NCBI RefSeq assembly: GCF_002814095.1
Contig: NZ_CP021914.1
Coordinates: 186,001 to 250,000 of the forward strand
DNA from: Sagittula sp. P11
GTDB taxonomy: Bacteria; Pseudomonadota; Alphaproteobacteria; Rhodobacterales; Rhodobacteraceae
Direction: 5' to 3'
Length of the DNA stretch: 64,000 nucleotides
Positions 9,390 through 20,012 of this stretch are shown piece after piece; the stretch's first letter is position 1; every line of letters begins with the position of its first letter. The notes beneath the pieces are model-generated. The model saw only the letters and a list, made by a program, of their open reading frames with translations, searched no databases and was not told where the DNA came from. The translations under genes were made by a program, and so were the position numbers.

Positions 9390-12300
9390 TTAGAACTGCA
9401 GTCTGACCTGTGCGGTCAAGCCCCATGAGTCGAGATTGTCTGAGAAGCGTGTGTCTGCACGGAGGGATGCGTCGACCTGGCGTGCCGGGAGGGCGGAGCC
9501 TGCGTCGAGGATTGCGGTGTAGTTGAAGCCGAAGCTGAGCTCTCCGAAGCCGGCCAGGGTCTCGGATGTGAGGACCTGGGAGGAGCCGTTGCTGTCGACG
9601 GTGAAGGTGCTGTCGAGGTCGTCCCCGAAGTCGTTGAAGTAGGTTCCGGTGACGAAGTAGGTGGTCGCCGCCGTGCCGCTTTCCGCGACCTGGGTGCGGG
9701 CCAGGGTTGCGCCGAGGTAGCCGATCCGCTGGTCGATGTCGCCGACCTGCAGGGTGGCGTTGTCGGCCGTGGTGGAGGGATCGTTCTCGATGGCGATGCT
9801 GTCGCTCTCGATGTGACTGAACGAGAAGCCGGCGGTGGGCACGAGGCGCAGGCCGAGCTGTTCGTTGAGCGTGTGCGAGTAGCTGAGCGAGCCCGAGACG
9901 GTCTTGCCGCGGCTGTCGAAGTCCTGCGTCTCGATGCCGAGACCGCCGTTGGCGAAGCTGTTGCTCTCCTGGATGGAATAGGTGGTCTTGTCGGCGCGGA
10001 TCGACAGGTCGCCGAACCACTGGCCCTTGGCCGCGCTCAGGTAGAGGCCGCCGAAGGTCTGGTCGAACTCGGTGCTGAGCGTGGTGACGGTGCCGCCGAA
10101 GTTGACCGGCAGGGAGGTGTCGCCGCCGTTGGTGCCGAGCATCGCGCCGTAGGCCAGGTCCCAGCCGTTGTAGTAGCCGCCCGAGCAGGACCGGTCGAGG
10201 CCGATCTGGATGCCGCGGTAGCGCAGGTCGATCTGGTTGGACAGCGAGCCGGGCAGGCTCGCGGCCGAGGTCGACAGGCTGGCCGAGGCCCGCCCGCCGG
10301 TGATCCGGCTCCAGGAGCCTATGGCGCAGGGATCGTCGCCCGGGGCCACCAGCGGGGTCACCAGCGCCGAGGACGGCCGGTTGACCACGGTGGAGATCAG
10401 GCTCTGGGTCGCCGCGAGGCCGGAGGCCACGCCGCCGAAGGCGAGGTTGGGCGTCGCGGTCAGCTGCACCGCGGTGCCGGTGTTCTGCAGGTTGTAGACG
10501 AAGGCGCCGTTGGTCGGCAGGCCGGTTTGGGTGGCCGAGACGCCGGCGGTGCTGGCCGCGGTGATCAGGTCGATCGGCGCCGCGACGTTGGAGAACACGC
10601 CGTTGACGTTGGAGAACGCCAGCGTCGGCGCGCCGGTGGCGGTGCCCGTCACGTTGACCTGGTCGGCGGTGTCGGCGGGCGAGGTGCCCACCATCGCGCC
10701 GGAGACGTTGACGTCCATGCCGATCACGCCGTTCAGCACCGCGTCGCCGTTGATCACCAGGCGGTCGGCGGTCTCGCCGTCGACCATGTCGATCAGGCCG
10801 GAGCTGGTGAAGCTGCCCCCGCCGCTGGTGGTCAGCGTCACGGTCTGGCCCACGCCGGAGTTGATGTTGAACCGGCCGGTGTTGGTGATGTCCGAGCCCG
10901 CCCCGGCGGTCAGCGCACCGGTGGCGCCGAGGAAGTCCATCACGCCGTTGGTCTCGTTGCCGAGCGCCGCGAAGGAGAGCAGCGTGCCGCCGTTGCCGAT
11001 GGCCACCTGGTCGTCGTTCTCGAGATCGCCGCTGGTGGTCTGCAGGGTCGCGCCCGCCCCCAGGGTGACGCCGCCGGCGTCCTCGATGTCGGCGCTGCCC
11101 ACCGCGAAGGTGAAGCCGGGGTCGACGGCCAGCGTGCCGCCGTCCATGTCGAAGAGGCCGGTCACGGTGGCGTTGCCGTCCACGGTGGTCGACCCCGCCG
11201 TCTGGGTGAGAGTGCCGCCGATGCTGCCGGAATCGGTCAGCGTGCCGGTGTTGGTGACGTTGCCGGTGACCGCGACGTTGTTGTCGAAGGTGCCGGAGTT
11301 GCCCACCCCGCCCACGACGGTGCCGTCATTGGTGAAGCCGCCGGCGTTGGCGACGTCGGTGGTGAAGGTGGCGGTGTTGCTGACCGTGCCGGTCGCGCCC
11401 ACGGTGGTGCCCGCGGCGGCGTCGGTGTCGGCGTTCACGTTCAGCGTGGCATCGTCCACGGTCAGCGCGCCGGTCACGACCGATGTGCCGCCCCCGCCCG
11501 TGCCGTCCACCGTCACGGTGCCGCCGTTTATGTCGAGGATGCCGCCGAGGGTGCCCGCCAGCGTCGAGGTCGCGGTGCTGCCGGCCTGCTGGACCACGTC
11601 TCCGGTGATCGTCGCCGTGCCGCCGCCCGCGCTGTTGAGGTCGAAGAAGCCGGTGCCGCCCACGGTCACCGGGCCGTTCACCGTCGCGTCGCCGAGGACG
11701 TTGGCGTTCAGTTCGATCCCCGCCTCGTCGAAGGTCACGCCGCCGGTGGTCAGCGCCGCGCCGCCGCTGGCGTCCGCGGTGAGTGTGACCGCGGTCAGCG
11801 ATCCGGTGCCGGTGTCTGTCACCGTGCCGGTGCCGAGGTCGAGGGTGCCGCCGAGGATCTGCAGCCCCGAGCCCATGCCGCTGGCGACGAGGTTGTCGTT
11901 GCCGGTGGCGGTCACGGTGCCCGCGTCGATGACGATCTGGCCCTCGTTGACGATGGTGCCCTGGCCCGCGCCGCCGGCGCTCAGCGTGCCGCCGTTGGCA
12001 TAGGTGATGACGCCGTTCGACTGGTTGGTCAGGGTGGTGGCGGCGATCAGGTTGCCGCCGGCACCCACCGCGACCTGGTCGTCGGTGGTAAGTGCGCCCG
12101 CGGTGGTCTGCAGGGTCGCCCCTGCGCCCACCGTGACGCCGCCGGCGTCCTCGATATCGGCGCTGCCCGCGCTCAGGGTGATGCCGGGATCGACGGTCAG
12201 CGTGCCGCCGTCGATGTCCAGCTCGCCGGTGACCGTGGCGTTGCCGTCCGCGGTGGTCGATCCCGCCGTCTGGTCGAGATCGCCGGTGATCGTGCCGGAG

Positions 12301-15300
12301 GTCGTCAGCGTGCCGGTGTTGGTGAAGGCCAGCGTCGAGCCGTTGTTGTCGAACGTGCCCGAGTTGCTGACCGTGCCGGTGCCGCCGTTGTTGGTGAAGG
12401 TGCCGGAGTTGCCGACGCCGCCCGTGGTGCCGTTGTTGGTGAACCCGCCGGAGTTGGTCACCCCGTCCACCGTGCCGTCGTTCTGGAAGGTGCCGGCGTT
12501 GGTGGTGGCGCCGTCGATCTCGCCGGTGGCAGCGACGTTGCCGAAGGCGCCCGCCGCCACGTCGACACCGGCGCCGGTGGCGTCCAGCGTTGCGCCGCCC
12601 GCGACCGTCAGCGTGCCCGCGTCGATGTTCACGAGGCCCGAGACGACCGCATCGCCGTCGACGGTGATCGTGCCCGCGCCGGTCTGCTGCAGGAAGCCCG
12701 CGATGTCGCCCGCCAGCGTGTTCAGCGCGCTGGTGCCCGCCTGGGTGACGTTGCCGGTGACCTCCGCCGGGGCTGCGCCCGAGGTGCCGTTGATGTCGAA
12801 GGAGGCGGTGTCCTGCGTTTCGAGGTTGCCGTCGACGGAGCCGTTGACCGTCACCGTCGCGGTGTTCTCGGCCGTCACGTCGCCGTCGAGCGTGCCGTCC
12901 ACGACAACCGTGCCCGCGCCGCCCGATCCGCCCGCCAGCACGTTGCCGCTGGCGGTCAGGGTGCTGCCCGCGCCGACGTTCAGCGTCGCGTCGTCGACGG
13001 TGGTGGCGCCGGTCACCGTGGTGTCGGCGTTGACCGTCAGCGTGCCGCTGTCGACATCCACCGTGCTGCCGAAGGACGAGGTGCCGTCGACGGTGGTCTG
13101 CGCGCCCGCGCCCTGCTGGGTGAAGGCGCCGGTGACGGTGCCGTCGAGGGTGATCGCCGTGGCCGACTGGTTGTCCAGCGCCCCGGTGATCGTGCCGTCG
13201 TTGAGGTCCAGATCCGCGGTGCCGCTCAGGTTCACGTCGCCGTCGAGCGTCCCGGCCGAGACGATCGTCCCCGCCGAGGAGTTCAGCGTGGTGAAGCCCA
13301 GCGAGGTGCCGCCGCCGAGGAAGATCGCCGCCGTGCCCGCCGTCGCGCCGTTTGCCGTCGAGCTGTTGGTCAGCACGTCGATGTCCGAGACCGAGGAGCT
13401 GTCCAGGAGCGCCAGCGTGGCAGAGCCCTGGTTGGTGAAGTTGTCGTCGCCGTCGGTGCCGAAGCTGACGTTGCCGGTGCCGTTCACCGTGATCGTGCCG
13501 TCGCTGGTGATCGTGCCGGTCGCGTTGTTGTCCTGGTCGGCGTCGAACACGATGCCCGTCCCGCCGGTGTTGAACGTCACGCTGCCGGTCGCGCCGATGT
13601 CGATGCTGCCGTTGTCGTTCAGCGTCGACCCGTCATTGTAGGTCGCCGCCCCGTTGATCGTCGTCGTGTTCGCCGTGCCGAAGACCTGCGCCCCGGCCTC
13701 GGCCGTGAAGCTCGCGCCGTCCGCCACCGTCAGCGAGGCATAGGTCAGCGACTGGCCCGCGCCCACCGTCAGCGACCCGGAGGTCACCGTCGCCGCGCCG
13801 GTCACGGTCGTGGCCGCGTCCGCGTTCACCGTGCCGCCGTCGATGTCGAGCGTGGTGCCGATGACCGAGGTGCCGTCGGTGGTCAGCGTGCCGCCGTTCA
13901 CGGTGACGCCGCCGCTCACGTCGCCCGCAAGCGTCGAGGTGTCGGTCGCGCCGGCAAAGAGCGTCAGGTTGCCGTCCACCTCCACCGTCGCGTCGCCGCT
14001 GGTGCCGTTGATGTCGACGGTGCCCGCATTGAAGACGCTGACGTTGCCGATCATGCTGCCGGTGTCGGCCACCGTCAGGGTGCCGCTGCCGGTGTTGCCG
14101 CCGTCGAAGCCCACGTTCAGGGGGCCGCCGCTGGCGGTGTAGGACGCGCCGGCCTGAACGGCCAGCGTGCCGCCGCCGTCGACGAAGCTCAGACCGTTCG
14201 ACACCGCCGCGCCGTCCACCTGAACGGTTCCGGCAGCCGTGATGTTGAGGTTGCCGACGGTGCCTGCGAGGGTCGAGGTCCCCGTGCCGGCGTGGGTCGC
14301 CGTCCCGGTGACGGAGCCGCCCGCATTGATGTCGAAGGTGCTGGTGTTGTTGGCGTTGAGCGTGCCGTCGACGATGCCGTCCACCACAACGCTGCCGCCG
14401 CCGCCGAGTGTGCCCGACTGGACGTTGGACGTCAGCGTGCTGCCGGCGTTCACCGTCAGCGCGCCGGTGTCGACCAGCGTGTTCCCGGTCACGCCGAGAT
14501 CCGCATCCACCACGACCGCGCCGCCGGTCACGTTCAGGCCCGACTGGAACTCCGAGGCGCCGTCGACCGTCAGCGTGCCCGCCGACACCGACACGTTGCC
14601 GGCCACGTCGCCCGCAAACGTCGAGGACCCGGTCGAGCCCTGCGACAGCGTCCCCGTCACCTCGACCGTCGCATCCCCGCTCGTGCCGTTGATGTCGAAG
14701 GCCGAAGCGCCCGCCGTCGACAGGTTGCCGTCGACCGACCCGCCGGCGTTCTGCACAAGCGCCCCCGTGCCCGAAAGCGCCACATCGCCGTCAAGCGTCC
14801 CCGCACTGGTCACCGTCCCCGCCGACGAGTTCAGCGTGTTGAAACCCAGAGTCGCGCCAGCGCCCACCTGGATCGCACTGCCCGAACTCGAACTGTTCGT
14901 CAGCGTATCAATCCCGTTCAGCGTGCCGTTCGCCTGCACGTCGATCGTGCCGGTGCCCTGGTTGGTCAGGTTGTCGTCGCCCGCGCCGTCGTTGTTGGCC
15001 ATGCTGACGGCGCCCGCGCCGCCGCCCGCGACGGTGATCGCACCGTCGTTGGTGATCGTGCCGACGTTGTCCTCGTCGTCGTCCGCGTTGAAGCGGATGC
15101 CGGTCGCGCCGGTGTTGAAGGTCACCGTGCCGGTTGCACCTATGTCGATGCTGCCGGCGTCGTCCAGCGTGTCGCCGTCGTTGTAGACCGCAGCGCCGTT
15201 GATCGTCGTCGTGTTCGACGTGCCGACCATGGCGACGCCGCCCGCGCCGGCCGTGGTGAAGGTCGCGCCGTTCTGGACGGTCAGCGAGCCGTACGTCAGG

Positions 15301-18300
15301 TCTCCGGTCACGGTCATGGTGTTGGGGGACTGTACGGTCAGGCCGTCATTGAAGGTGCCCTCAACGTCGCTGTCGCCGGCGAAGACCACGTTGCCGCTGA
15401 TCGTACCGTTGGCCACGACGGCCCCGCCGTCGACCAGAAGACCGCCCGCCGCGTCGAAGGCCTGGTTAGCGTTCACCGTCAGCGTGCCGTTGGTGTTCAC
15501 CGTCGTCAGCCCGGTGACCGAGGCCACGGCGCTGTTCACGATGGTGTTGCCACCGTTCAGGGTCAGCGCACCGGCGATCGTGCCGTCGAGGTTCAGCGTT
15601 CCGGTGTTGGTCAGGCCGTTGGTCGCCGTAACGGTCACTCCCGATCCGACGGTCATCGTTCCCGCGTTGCTCGACGCGTTGTCGAGCGTGTGCGTGCCGG
15701 TGCCCGCGAAGATGATCGTGCCCGCGGTGTTCACCAGCGTGCCGATCCGGGAATCGGAGTTGATCGTGGTGACGGAGTTCGCGTTGTTCTGCGTGAACGT
15801 CCCGGTGATCCGGTCCGTCCCGGTGCCGTTGCCGATGGTATTGTTCGTCTGGCCGCTGGTGATGTCCACGTCGCCTGTGATGGTGCCGTTCATCGTCAGC
15901 ATGCCGGCGCCCGAGATGTCGACGCTTCCAGACGCCGTGAAGTTGGCGCCATCGTTCACCGTCAGATTACCGCCGGAGATCGTGCTGGTGTGGATCACCG
16001 AGGAGGATCCCGTGACGGTGGTCTGACCTGCGGTCTGGTTAATCCCGGCGACGAGCTCTGCACCCGACAGGTTCAGGCTGCCCGAGTTATTGATCGCCAG
16101 TTGGATGCCGTCATTGCCAAAAATCGCCGCCACGTTCAGCGTGCCGGTGTTGGTGACGTCCGCGCCGATGCTGGTGGTGCCGTTGATGTTCAGCGTCCCG
16201 CCGTTGGTCACCGTGCCGAACTGGGCGAATCCGGTCGTTCCCGTCGCGGTCGTCGTGACCGTGCCGGACTGGTTGTCGAGCGTGACGATCTGGTAATTCC
16301 GGTTCAGCTCGACCGTCGCGTCGGCATTGGTGACAATGACTTCCGAAGTGAAGCCGAAGTTCGTGCCGTTTCCGAAGTTGTGGGTGACGGTCGAAGTGCC
16401 GCCCACGTTGATTGTCCCGTTCACGTTGCCCGCGACGTCCAGAACGGCAGTGCCTTCCGCGGTGATCCCGCCCGTCGCCGTCAGGCCCGAGCCGGCATTG
16501 ACCGTAAACGTCCCCCCCGACAGGGTCGATGCATTGGTGATCGTGGCATTGCCGCCCACCACGGTCGCACCGCCGCTCTGGGTCAGCGTGCCCACCGTGC
16601 CGCCGTTCAGGGCGAAGTCGCCGGTGTTCTGCGTCATCGTGCCGATGCTGCCGCCGCTCAGCGTGACGTCCGGTGTCCCGTCGGTGACGGCGTTGTTCAC
16701 GACCGCCGCGACGTCACCGCTGGTCACGACAAGCGCGCCGCTGCTGACGGTGGTGGTGCCGCCCAGCTCCGTGCCGCCTCCGGTCGTGCCGGCGACGGTC
16801 AGCGTGCCGCCGTTCACCGTGTTGGTGGTGGAGGCCAGCGATCCGGTCACGGTCAGGTTGCCGTTGGTGACGGTCGTTGCCCCGGTATAGGTGTTCGCCC
16901 CGGACAGCGTCAGGTCGGCCGTTGCGCCGTTCACGGTCAGCCCGCCGCCACCCGACATCACACCCGAGAAGGTCGTCGGTGCCACGGTGCCCGTGCCCGC
17001 GACGGTCAGGGTCTGACCGCCGGCAAGGGTCACGTTGCCGGCGCCGGACAGCGCGCCGATGGTCTCGCTGTTCACGACCTCCAATGTCCCGCTGGCGGCA
17101 TTCACCAGCCCGGTGTCGGCAATCGCGCTCCCACCCGACGCGGTCAGGATACCGCCGCCGGTGATGTTCGTGGCGCCGGTGTAGGTGTTCGTGCCCGACA
17201 GGAGCACAGTGCCCGCGCCGCTGTGCGTTACGGAACCGGAGTTGCCGCCGTTGCCGGTATCGTCGGCGATGTTGTCACTTACGGTGAGCGTCTCGCCCGT
17301 GCCGGGAGCCAGCGTCACGCCCGCGTTCTGCAGGAAAAGGCCCGAACCCGCCGCGCTGCCGTCGCCTGCGCCGTTCTGGCCCGAACCGCCGGTGACGGAA
17401 CCGCCGCTGAGGCCCGTCGTGCCGGTGAAGGTCAGGGTTGCCCCGTCCTGGACAAAGACCGCGCCGCCAAAACCCGCGCCGCCGCCGCCGCCCACAGAGG
17501 TGGAGCCGTTTCCGCCTCCGAAACCGCCAGCACCGCCGTCGATGAAGACGCTGCCGCCGCCGCCGCCGCCAAAACCTCCGGTGCCGGCAGTAATGAACCC
17601 GCCGCCGCCGCCGCCGCCGAAGCCACCAGTACCGCCGTCGCCGAAGTCGGCGCCGCCGCCGCCGCCGCCGCCATAACCACCTGCACCGCCTACGTCGCCA
17701 CCACCACCGCCGGCACCGCCGCCTGTGTAGTCCCCACCGTCAGATCCGTTGGCGTTGACACCGCCTGCGCCACCGTTCGGGCCGCCGCCGTTACCGCCAG
17801 TGCTGCCGGAACCGTTCGTGCCGTCTTCGAAGGCACCACCGCCGCCACCGCCACCATTATCAGTGGAATTGTTGAAGTTCGTGATACCCCCGTCACCGCC
17901 GAGGCCGCCGCCACCGCCGCTTGCGCCGTCGTCAGAACCGAGTGCGCCGCCGTCACCGCCGATCGCGTCGTTGTTCGAAAAGCTCACGTTGGACACCGTC
18001 ACGGTCGGAGCGGTATCGCCGCGCACGTACAGTGCGCCGCCTGCCCCCATGCCGCCGCCGCCCGCGCCGTTGTCGACGCCGTTGTCACCGTCACCGCCGT
18101 CGCCGCCCTCGGCGAGGCCGTCGGCAAGCGTGCCGTTCTCGATCGTGGCGGTGCCCGAGCCGACAAAGAAGATGCGTGTCACGCTGTTGCCCGACAGCGT
18201 GTTGCCGCCAAGGTCGATGGTCACGCCGTCCGCGTCTTCGAGCGTCGGCAGGAAGGTGGTCAGCGTGATGTTGTTGGACAGCGTGATGGTGTCCGCCTCG

Positions 18301-18509
18301 GCATTGGCGTTGGCGCTGTTGATCGCCGCCGCCAGCTCGCCCTCGTTGGTGACCGCGAAGGTCGCCGCCTCGGCGCCGCCCCCGATCACCAGCGTCGCGC
18401 CGGTGGCCAGGACAAAGACCAGTTCCGTCGCGCGGCCCAGCTTGCAGTGACGTGCCAGCGAACGCTGACGGATGCCGATCTGACGGTGCGAGGGAATGAA
18501 ATCAAACAT
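9390..18509 (-). CDS. Giant type Va autotransporter with Gly-rich segment and duplicated beta-helix modules
   Basis: A 3,039-residue exported protein. From MFDFIPSHRQIGIRQRSLA it has a long basic signal region (about 1-48) ending near AEAATF. A short parallel-beta-helix segment (TITLSNNITL, VTIDLGGNTL) follows, then a roughly 230-residue Gly/Asp-rich stretch (GGDGGDGDNG, many GGGGG runs, about 17420-18130). About 2,300 residues of passenger repeats come next, including autotransporter-associated-strand motifs such as SGTNTYTGATN and TVNADTTVTGA. The last 330 or so residues (9390 to about 10370) form an outer-membrane beta-barrel ending in VRLQF with terminal Phe. The start at 18509 is preceded by AGAAGAAAG; longer upstream frame has no signal-like sequence. 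Likely a surface adhesin or biofilm protein; no enzymatic domain was seen. Confidence 0.9.
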   Translation of the reverse strand: MFDFIPSHRQIGIRQRSLARHCKLGRATELVFVLATGATLVIGGGAEAATFAVTNEGELAAAINSANANAEADTITLSNNITLTTFLPTLEDADGVTIDLGGNTLSGNSVTRIFFVGSGTATIENGTLADGLAEGGDGGDGDNGVDNGAGGGGMGAGGALYVRGDTAPTVTVSNVSFSNNDAIGGDGGALGSDDGASGGGGGLGGDGGITNFNNSTDNGGGGGGGAFEDGTNGSGSTGGNGGGPNGGAGGVNANGSDGGDYTGGGAGGGGGDVGGAGGYGGGGGGGADFGDGGTGGFGGGGGGGFITAGTGGFGGGGGGSVFIDGGAGGFGGGNGSTSVGGGGGAGFGGAVFVQDGATLTFTGTTGLSGGSVTGGSGQNGAGDGSAAGSGLFLQNAGVTLAPGTGETLTVSDNIADDTGNGGNSGSVTHSGAGTVLLSGTNTYTGATNITGGGILTASGGSAIADTGLVNAASGTLEVVNSETIGALSGAGNVTLAGGQTLTVAGTGTVAPTTFSGVMSGGGGLTVNGATADLTLSGANTYTGATTVTNGNLTVTGSLASTTNTVNGGTLTVAGTTGGGTELGGTTTVSSGALVVTSGDVAAVVNNAVTDGTPDVTLSGGSIGTMTQNTGDFALNGGTVGTLTQSGGATVVGGNATITNASTLSGGTFTVNAGSGLTATGGITAEGTAVLDVAGNVNGTINVGGTSTVTHNFGNGTNFGFTSEVIVTNADATVELNRNYQIVTLDNQSGTVTTTATGTTGFAQFGTVTNGGTLNINGTTSIGADVTNTGTLNVAAIFGNDGIQLAINNSGSLNLSGAELVAGINQTAGQTTVTGSSSVIHTSTISGGNLTVNDGANFTASGSVDISGAGMLTMNGTITGDVDITSGQTNNTIGNGTGTDRITGTFTQNNANSVTTINSDSRIGTLVNTAGTIIFAGTGTHTLDNASSNAGTMTVGSGVTVTATNGLTNTGTLNLDGTIAGALTLNGGNTIVNSAVASVTGLTTVNTNGTLTVNANQAFDAAGGLLVDGGAVVANGTISGNVVFAGDSDVEGTFNDGLTVQSPNTMTVTGDLTYGSLTVQNGATFTTAGAGGVAMVGTSNTTTINGAAVYNDGDTLDDAGSIDIGATGTVTFNTGATGIRFNADDDEDNVGTITNDGAITVAGGGAGAVSMANNDGAGDDNLTNQGTGTIDVQANGTLNGIDTLTNSSSSGSAIQVGAGATLGFNTLNSSAGTVTSAGTLDGDVALSGTGALVQNAGGSVDGNLSTAGASAFDINGTSGDATVEVTGTLSQGSTGSSTFAGDVAGNVSVSAGTLTVDGASEFQSGLNVTGGAVVVDADLGVTGNTLVDTGALTVNAGSTLTSNVQSGTLGGGGSVVVDGIVDGTLNANNTSTFDINAGGSVTGTATHAGTGTSTLAGTVGNLNITAAGTVQVDGAAVSNGLSFVDGGGTLAVQAGASYTASGGPLNVGFDGGNTGSGTLTVADTGSMIGNVSVFNAGTVDINGTSGDATVEVDGNLTLFAGATDTSTLAGDVSGGVTVNGGTLTTDGTSVIGTTLDIDGGTVNADAATTVTGAATVTSGSLTVGAGQSLTYASLTVADGASFTAEAGAQVFGTANTTTINGAATYNDGSTLNDNGSIDIGATGSVTFNTGGTGIVFDADQDNNATGTITSDGTITVNGTGNVSFGTDGDDNFTNQGSATLALLDSSSVSDIDVLTNSSTANGATAGTAAIFLGGGTSLGFTTLNSSAGTIVSAGTLDGDVNLSGTADLDLNDGTITGALDNQSATAITLDGTVTGAFTQQGAGAQTTVDGTSSFGSTVDVDSGTLTVNADTTVTGATTVDDATLNVGAGSTLTASGNVLAGGSGGAGTVVVDGTLDGDVTAENTATVTVNGSVDGNLETQDTASFDINGTSGAAPAEVTGNVTQAGTSALNTLAGDIAGFLQQTGAGTITVDGDAVVSGLVNIDAGTLTVAGGATLDATGAGVDVAAGAFGNVAATGEIDGATTNAGTFQNDGTVDGVTNSGGFTNNGTTGGVGNSGTFTNNGGTGTVSNSGTFDNNGSTLAFTNTGTLTTSGTITGDLDQTAGSTTADGNATVTGELDIDGGTLTVDPGITLSAGSADIEDAGGVTVGAGATLQTTAGALTTDDQVAVGAGGNLIAATTLTNQSNGVITYANGGTLSAGGAGQGTIVNEGQIVIDAGTVTATGNDNLVASGMGSGLQILGGTLDLGTGTVTDTGTGSLTAVTLTADASGGAALTTGGVTFDEAGIELNANVLGDATVNGPVTVGGTGFFDLNSAGGGTATITGDVVQQAGSTATSTLAGTLGGILDINGGTVTVDGTGGGGTSVVTGALTVDDATLNVNADTDAAAGTTVGATGTVSNTATFTTDVANAGGFTNDGTVVGGVGNSGTFDNNVAVTGNVTNTGTLTDSGSIGGTLTQTAGSTTVDGNATVTGLFDMDGGTLAVDPGFTFAVGSADIEDAGGVTLGAGATLQTTSGDLENDDQVAIGNGGTLLSFAALGNETNGVMDFLGATGALTAGAGSDITNTGRFNINSGVGQTVTLTTSGGGSFTSSGLIDMVDGETADRLVINGDAVLNGVIGMDVNVSGAMVGTSPADTADQVNVTGTATGAPTLAFSNVNGVFSNVAAPIDLITAASTAGVSATQTGLPTNGAFVYNLQNTGTAVQLTATPNLAFGGVASGLAATQSLISTVVNRPSSALVTPLVAPGDDPCAIGSWSRITGGRASASLSTSAASLPGSLSNQIDLRYRGIQIGLDRSCSGGYYNGWDLAYGAMLGTNGGDTSLPVNFGGTVTTLSTEFDQTFGGLYLSAAKGQWFGDLSIRADKTTYSIQESNSFANGGLGIETQDFDSRGKTVSGSLSYSHTLNEQLGLRLVPTAGFSFSHIESDSIAIENDPSTTADNATLQVGDIDQRIGYLGATLARTQVAESGTAATTYFVTGTYFNDFGDDLDSTFTVDSNGSSQVLTSETLAGFGELSFGFNYTAILDAGSALPARQVDASLRADTRFSDNLDSWGLTAQVRLQF

Positions 18510-19046
18510 GGGGGCAACTTTCTTCTGAGGCGCTGCGGGCGTGCGCTGGCAAAGGGGCATGCCGGTCTTGCGGGCGCGGTGCGACCACAAACGGCGTTTC
18601 TGTCGGGCAGGACTGGAGGAAAACAGGGACCGGGCGGCACCTCTGCGGCGCCGCATTCAGAGACCCGCGGAATCCGGTGCGGCGGGCGCACCGGCGGGGC
18701 GGGTATGTTTCGGTCATCGGGCTTCGCAATTTTTGTTCGCCAGCCTGCCCAAAAGGTGAATAATTCATCTGTTGGTATGCGATGACGCCCCGGCACCTGT
18801 CAAAAATTTTCGGGACCGGCGTTCAGGGCGCGAATACTCCCGGCGCCAATGTTGCCGATCCGACACGCTGCGGTTTTACCCTGCGGAATTGGTATATTCT
18901 GGTTGGCCTGGTGGCCCGCCCCCTGCCCCCTCGGCGCCTTTCCCGGCGGGACGCGGGCCGGGTTCTGTCGGAAACTTTGGTTCTTGACCGATGTGTACTG
19001 GAGGACTGCCGGTCCGTGGGGTCGGGCGCTGTTCGGAGGGAGTAAG
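18510..19046. other. Intergenic region upstream of the autotransporter
   Basis: About 540 bases without a convincing gene. It should contain the autotransporter promoter and leader on the minus strand. An AT-rich stretch lies at 18729-18780 within otherwise GC-rich DNA and is the likeliest promoter zone. Short open frames here show no family resemblance. Confidence 0.5.
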
Positions 19047-19740
19047 ATGATCTCGTCAAAAGGCGCTCGGTTTCCGAAGGAAGTCGTCCTCTTCGCGGTC
19101 TTCGTCTGCGTTCGCTACTCGGTTTCATAAAGGGATGCGGAGGAGATGATGGGCGAGCGCGGCGTCCAGGTTGACCATGCGACTCTCAATCACTTGGTGG
19201 TCAAATACCCCCACTGATTGCCGCCAATGCGCGTCTCCGGACGGATCCAACTGATCGTTCTTGGCGCATGGATGAAACCTGTGTCCGGGTGAAAGGCACG
19301 TGGGTTTACCTCTACCGGGCCATCGACAAGCTCGGGAAAACCCTGGACTTCTCGCCGCCGAAACGGCGCAACAAAATGGCTGCGACCAAGTTCTTCGCTC
19401 GGGCGCTGGAAGTAAACGGTCTGCCCCGCAAGATCGTCATCGACCGCTGTGGGGCTTACACCGCCGGGATCAACGCAGTGAACCGAGTGCCACGTAGCTT
19501 TGGATACTTGATCCCGATCGAGACGGTCCGGATCAAGTATCTGTACACCATGGTTGAGCAGGATCACCGCACCATCACAAACCGCATTCGACCGATGGCT
19601 GGGATTCAAGCCATTGGTCTCCGCATCGGCAACGTTCGAAGGGATCGAAGCCGCCAAAATGATCCGCAAGGGCCAGATGACGCCCGGCCTTTGCCCGTTC
19701 ACGCAATTTACGGCACTGGCGGCCTGACAAAAGGTGGTTA
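19047..19740 (+). pseudogene. Decayed IS6-family transposase
   Basis: An IS6/IS26-type DDE transposase in several pieces. Frame 1 (19047-19130) reads KEVVLFAVFVCVRYSVS and ends in TAA; after the stop RDAEEMMGERGVQVDHATLNHLVVKYPH matches the IS6 helix-turn-helix region but is cut by another stop. A second frame (from 19268) reads MDETCVRVKGTWVYLYRAIDK, containing the first catalytic Asp region, then IVIDRCGAYTAGI around the second Asp. A further frameshift near 19600 is needed to reach ATFEGIEAAKMIRKGQM at the C-terminal end. With at least two stops and two frameshifts this copy is dead. No clear terminal inverted repeats were found. Its right end abuts the truncated dehydratase gene. Confidence 0.85.
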
Positions 19741-19744
19741 GAGC

Positions 19745-20012
19745 GGTTCTCTCGGTTGCCTATAAGTTTGCGACGGAACCAGGCGCGACGCCGCAAATCG
19801 CCGGTCAGCCATTCGAAGTCGCCGGAGAACTGGAACAGCGTGATCTCAAGTCAGTGGTCGCGGATCATTGCCCCGATGTCGCGGGTCCTGCCCACATCGG
19901 CAACGAAATCTTGCCCAAAGATCTCGATACCGTCGAACCCTGCCTTGGCGATGGCGGCCGGTTTCGCGCGTAGCGTGCCAGATATGGAAAACGTGGCGAT
20001 TGAGGTTTTCAC
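19745..20012 (-). pseudogene. 5' fragment of a 3-dehydroshikimate dehydratase-like (TIM-barrel) gene
   Basis: From GTG at 20012 the frame reads VKTSIATFSISGTLRAK, then IAKAGFDGIEIFGQDF, the N-terminus typical of sugar-phosphate isomerase/3-dehydroshikimate dehydratase proteins (often fused to a 4-hydroxyphenylpyruvate-dioxygenase-like half). The GTG overlaps the stop of the shikimate dehydrogenase gene as GTGA, so it was once the last gene of the tct operon. After MIRDH a TGA interrupts the frame, but homologous sequence continues (LEITLFQFSGDFEWL) for about 30 residues before the IS6 relic truncates it. About 90 residues of a protein usually near 300 or 600 remain. It cannot encode an active enzyme. 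Confidence 0.75.

Noticed and set aside
10900-15400. Regularly recurring sequence that could be mistaken for a repeat array or CRISPR
   Set aside because: Units are of variable length and in frame with the autotransporter. There are no constant repeats with unique spacers.
9813-18785. A 2,990-residue open frame on the plus strand opposite the autotransporter
   Set aside because: It arises because the autotransporter's GC-rich, repetitive codons avoid stops on the complement. It has no signal, domain or ribosome site, while the minus frame has signal peptide, repeats and barrel.
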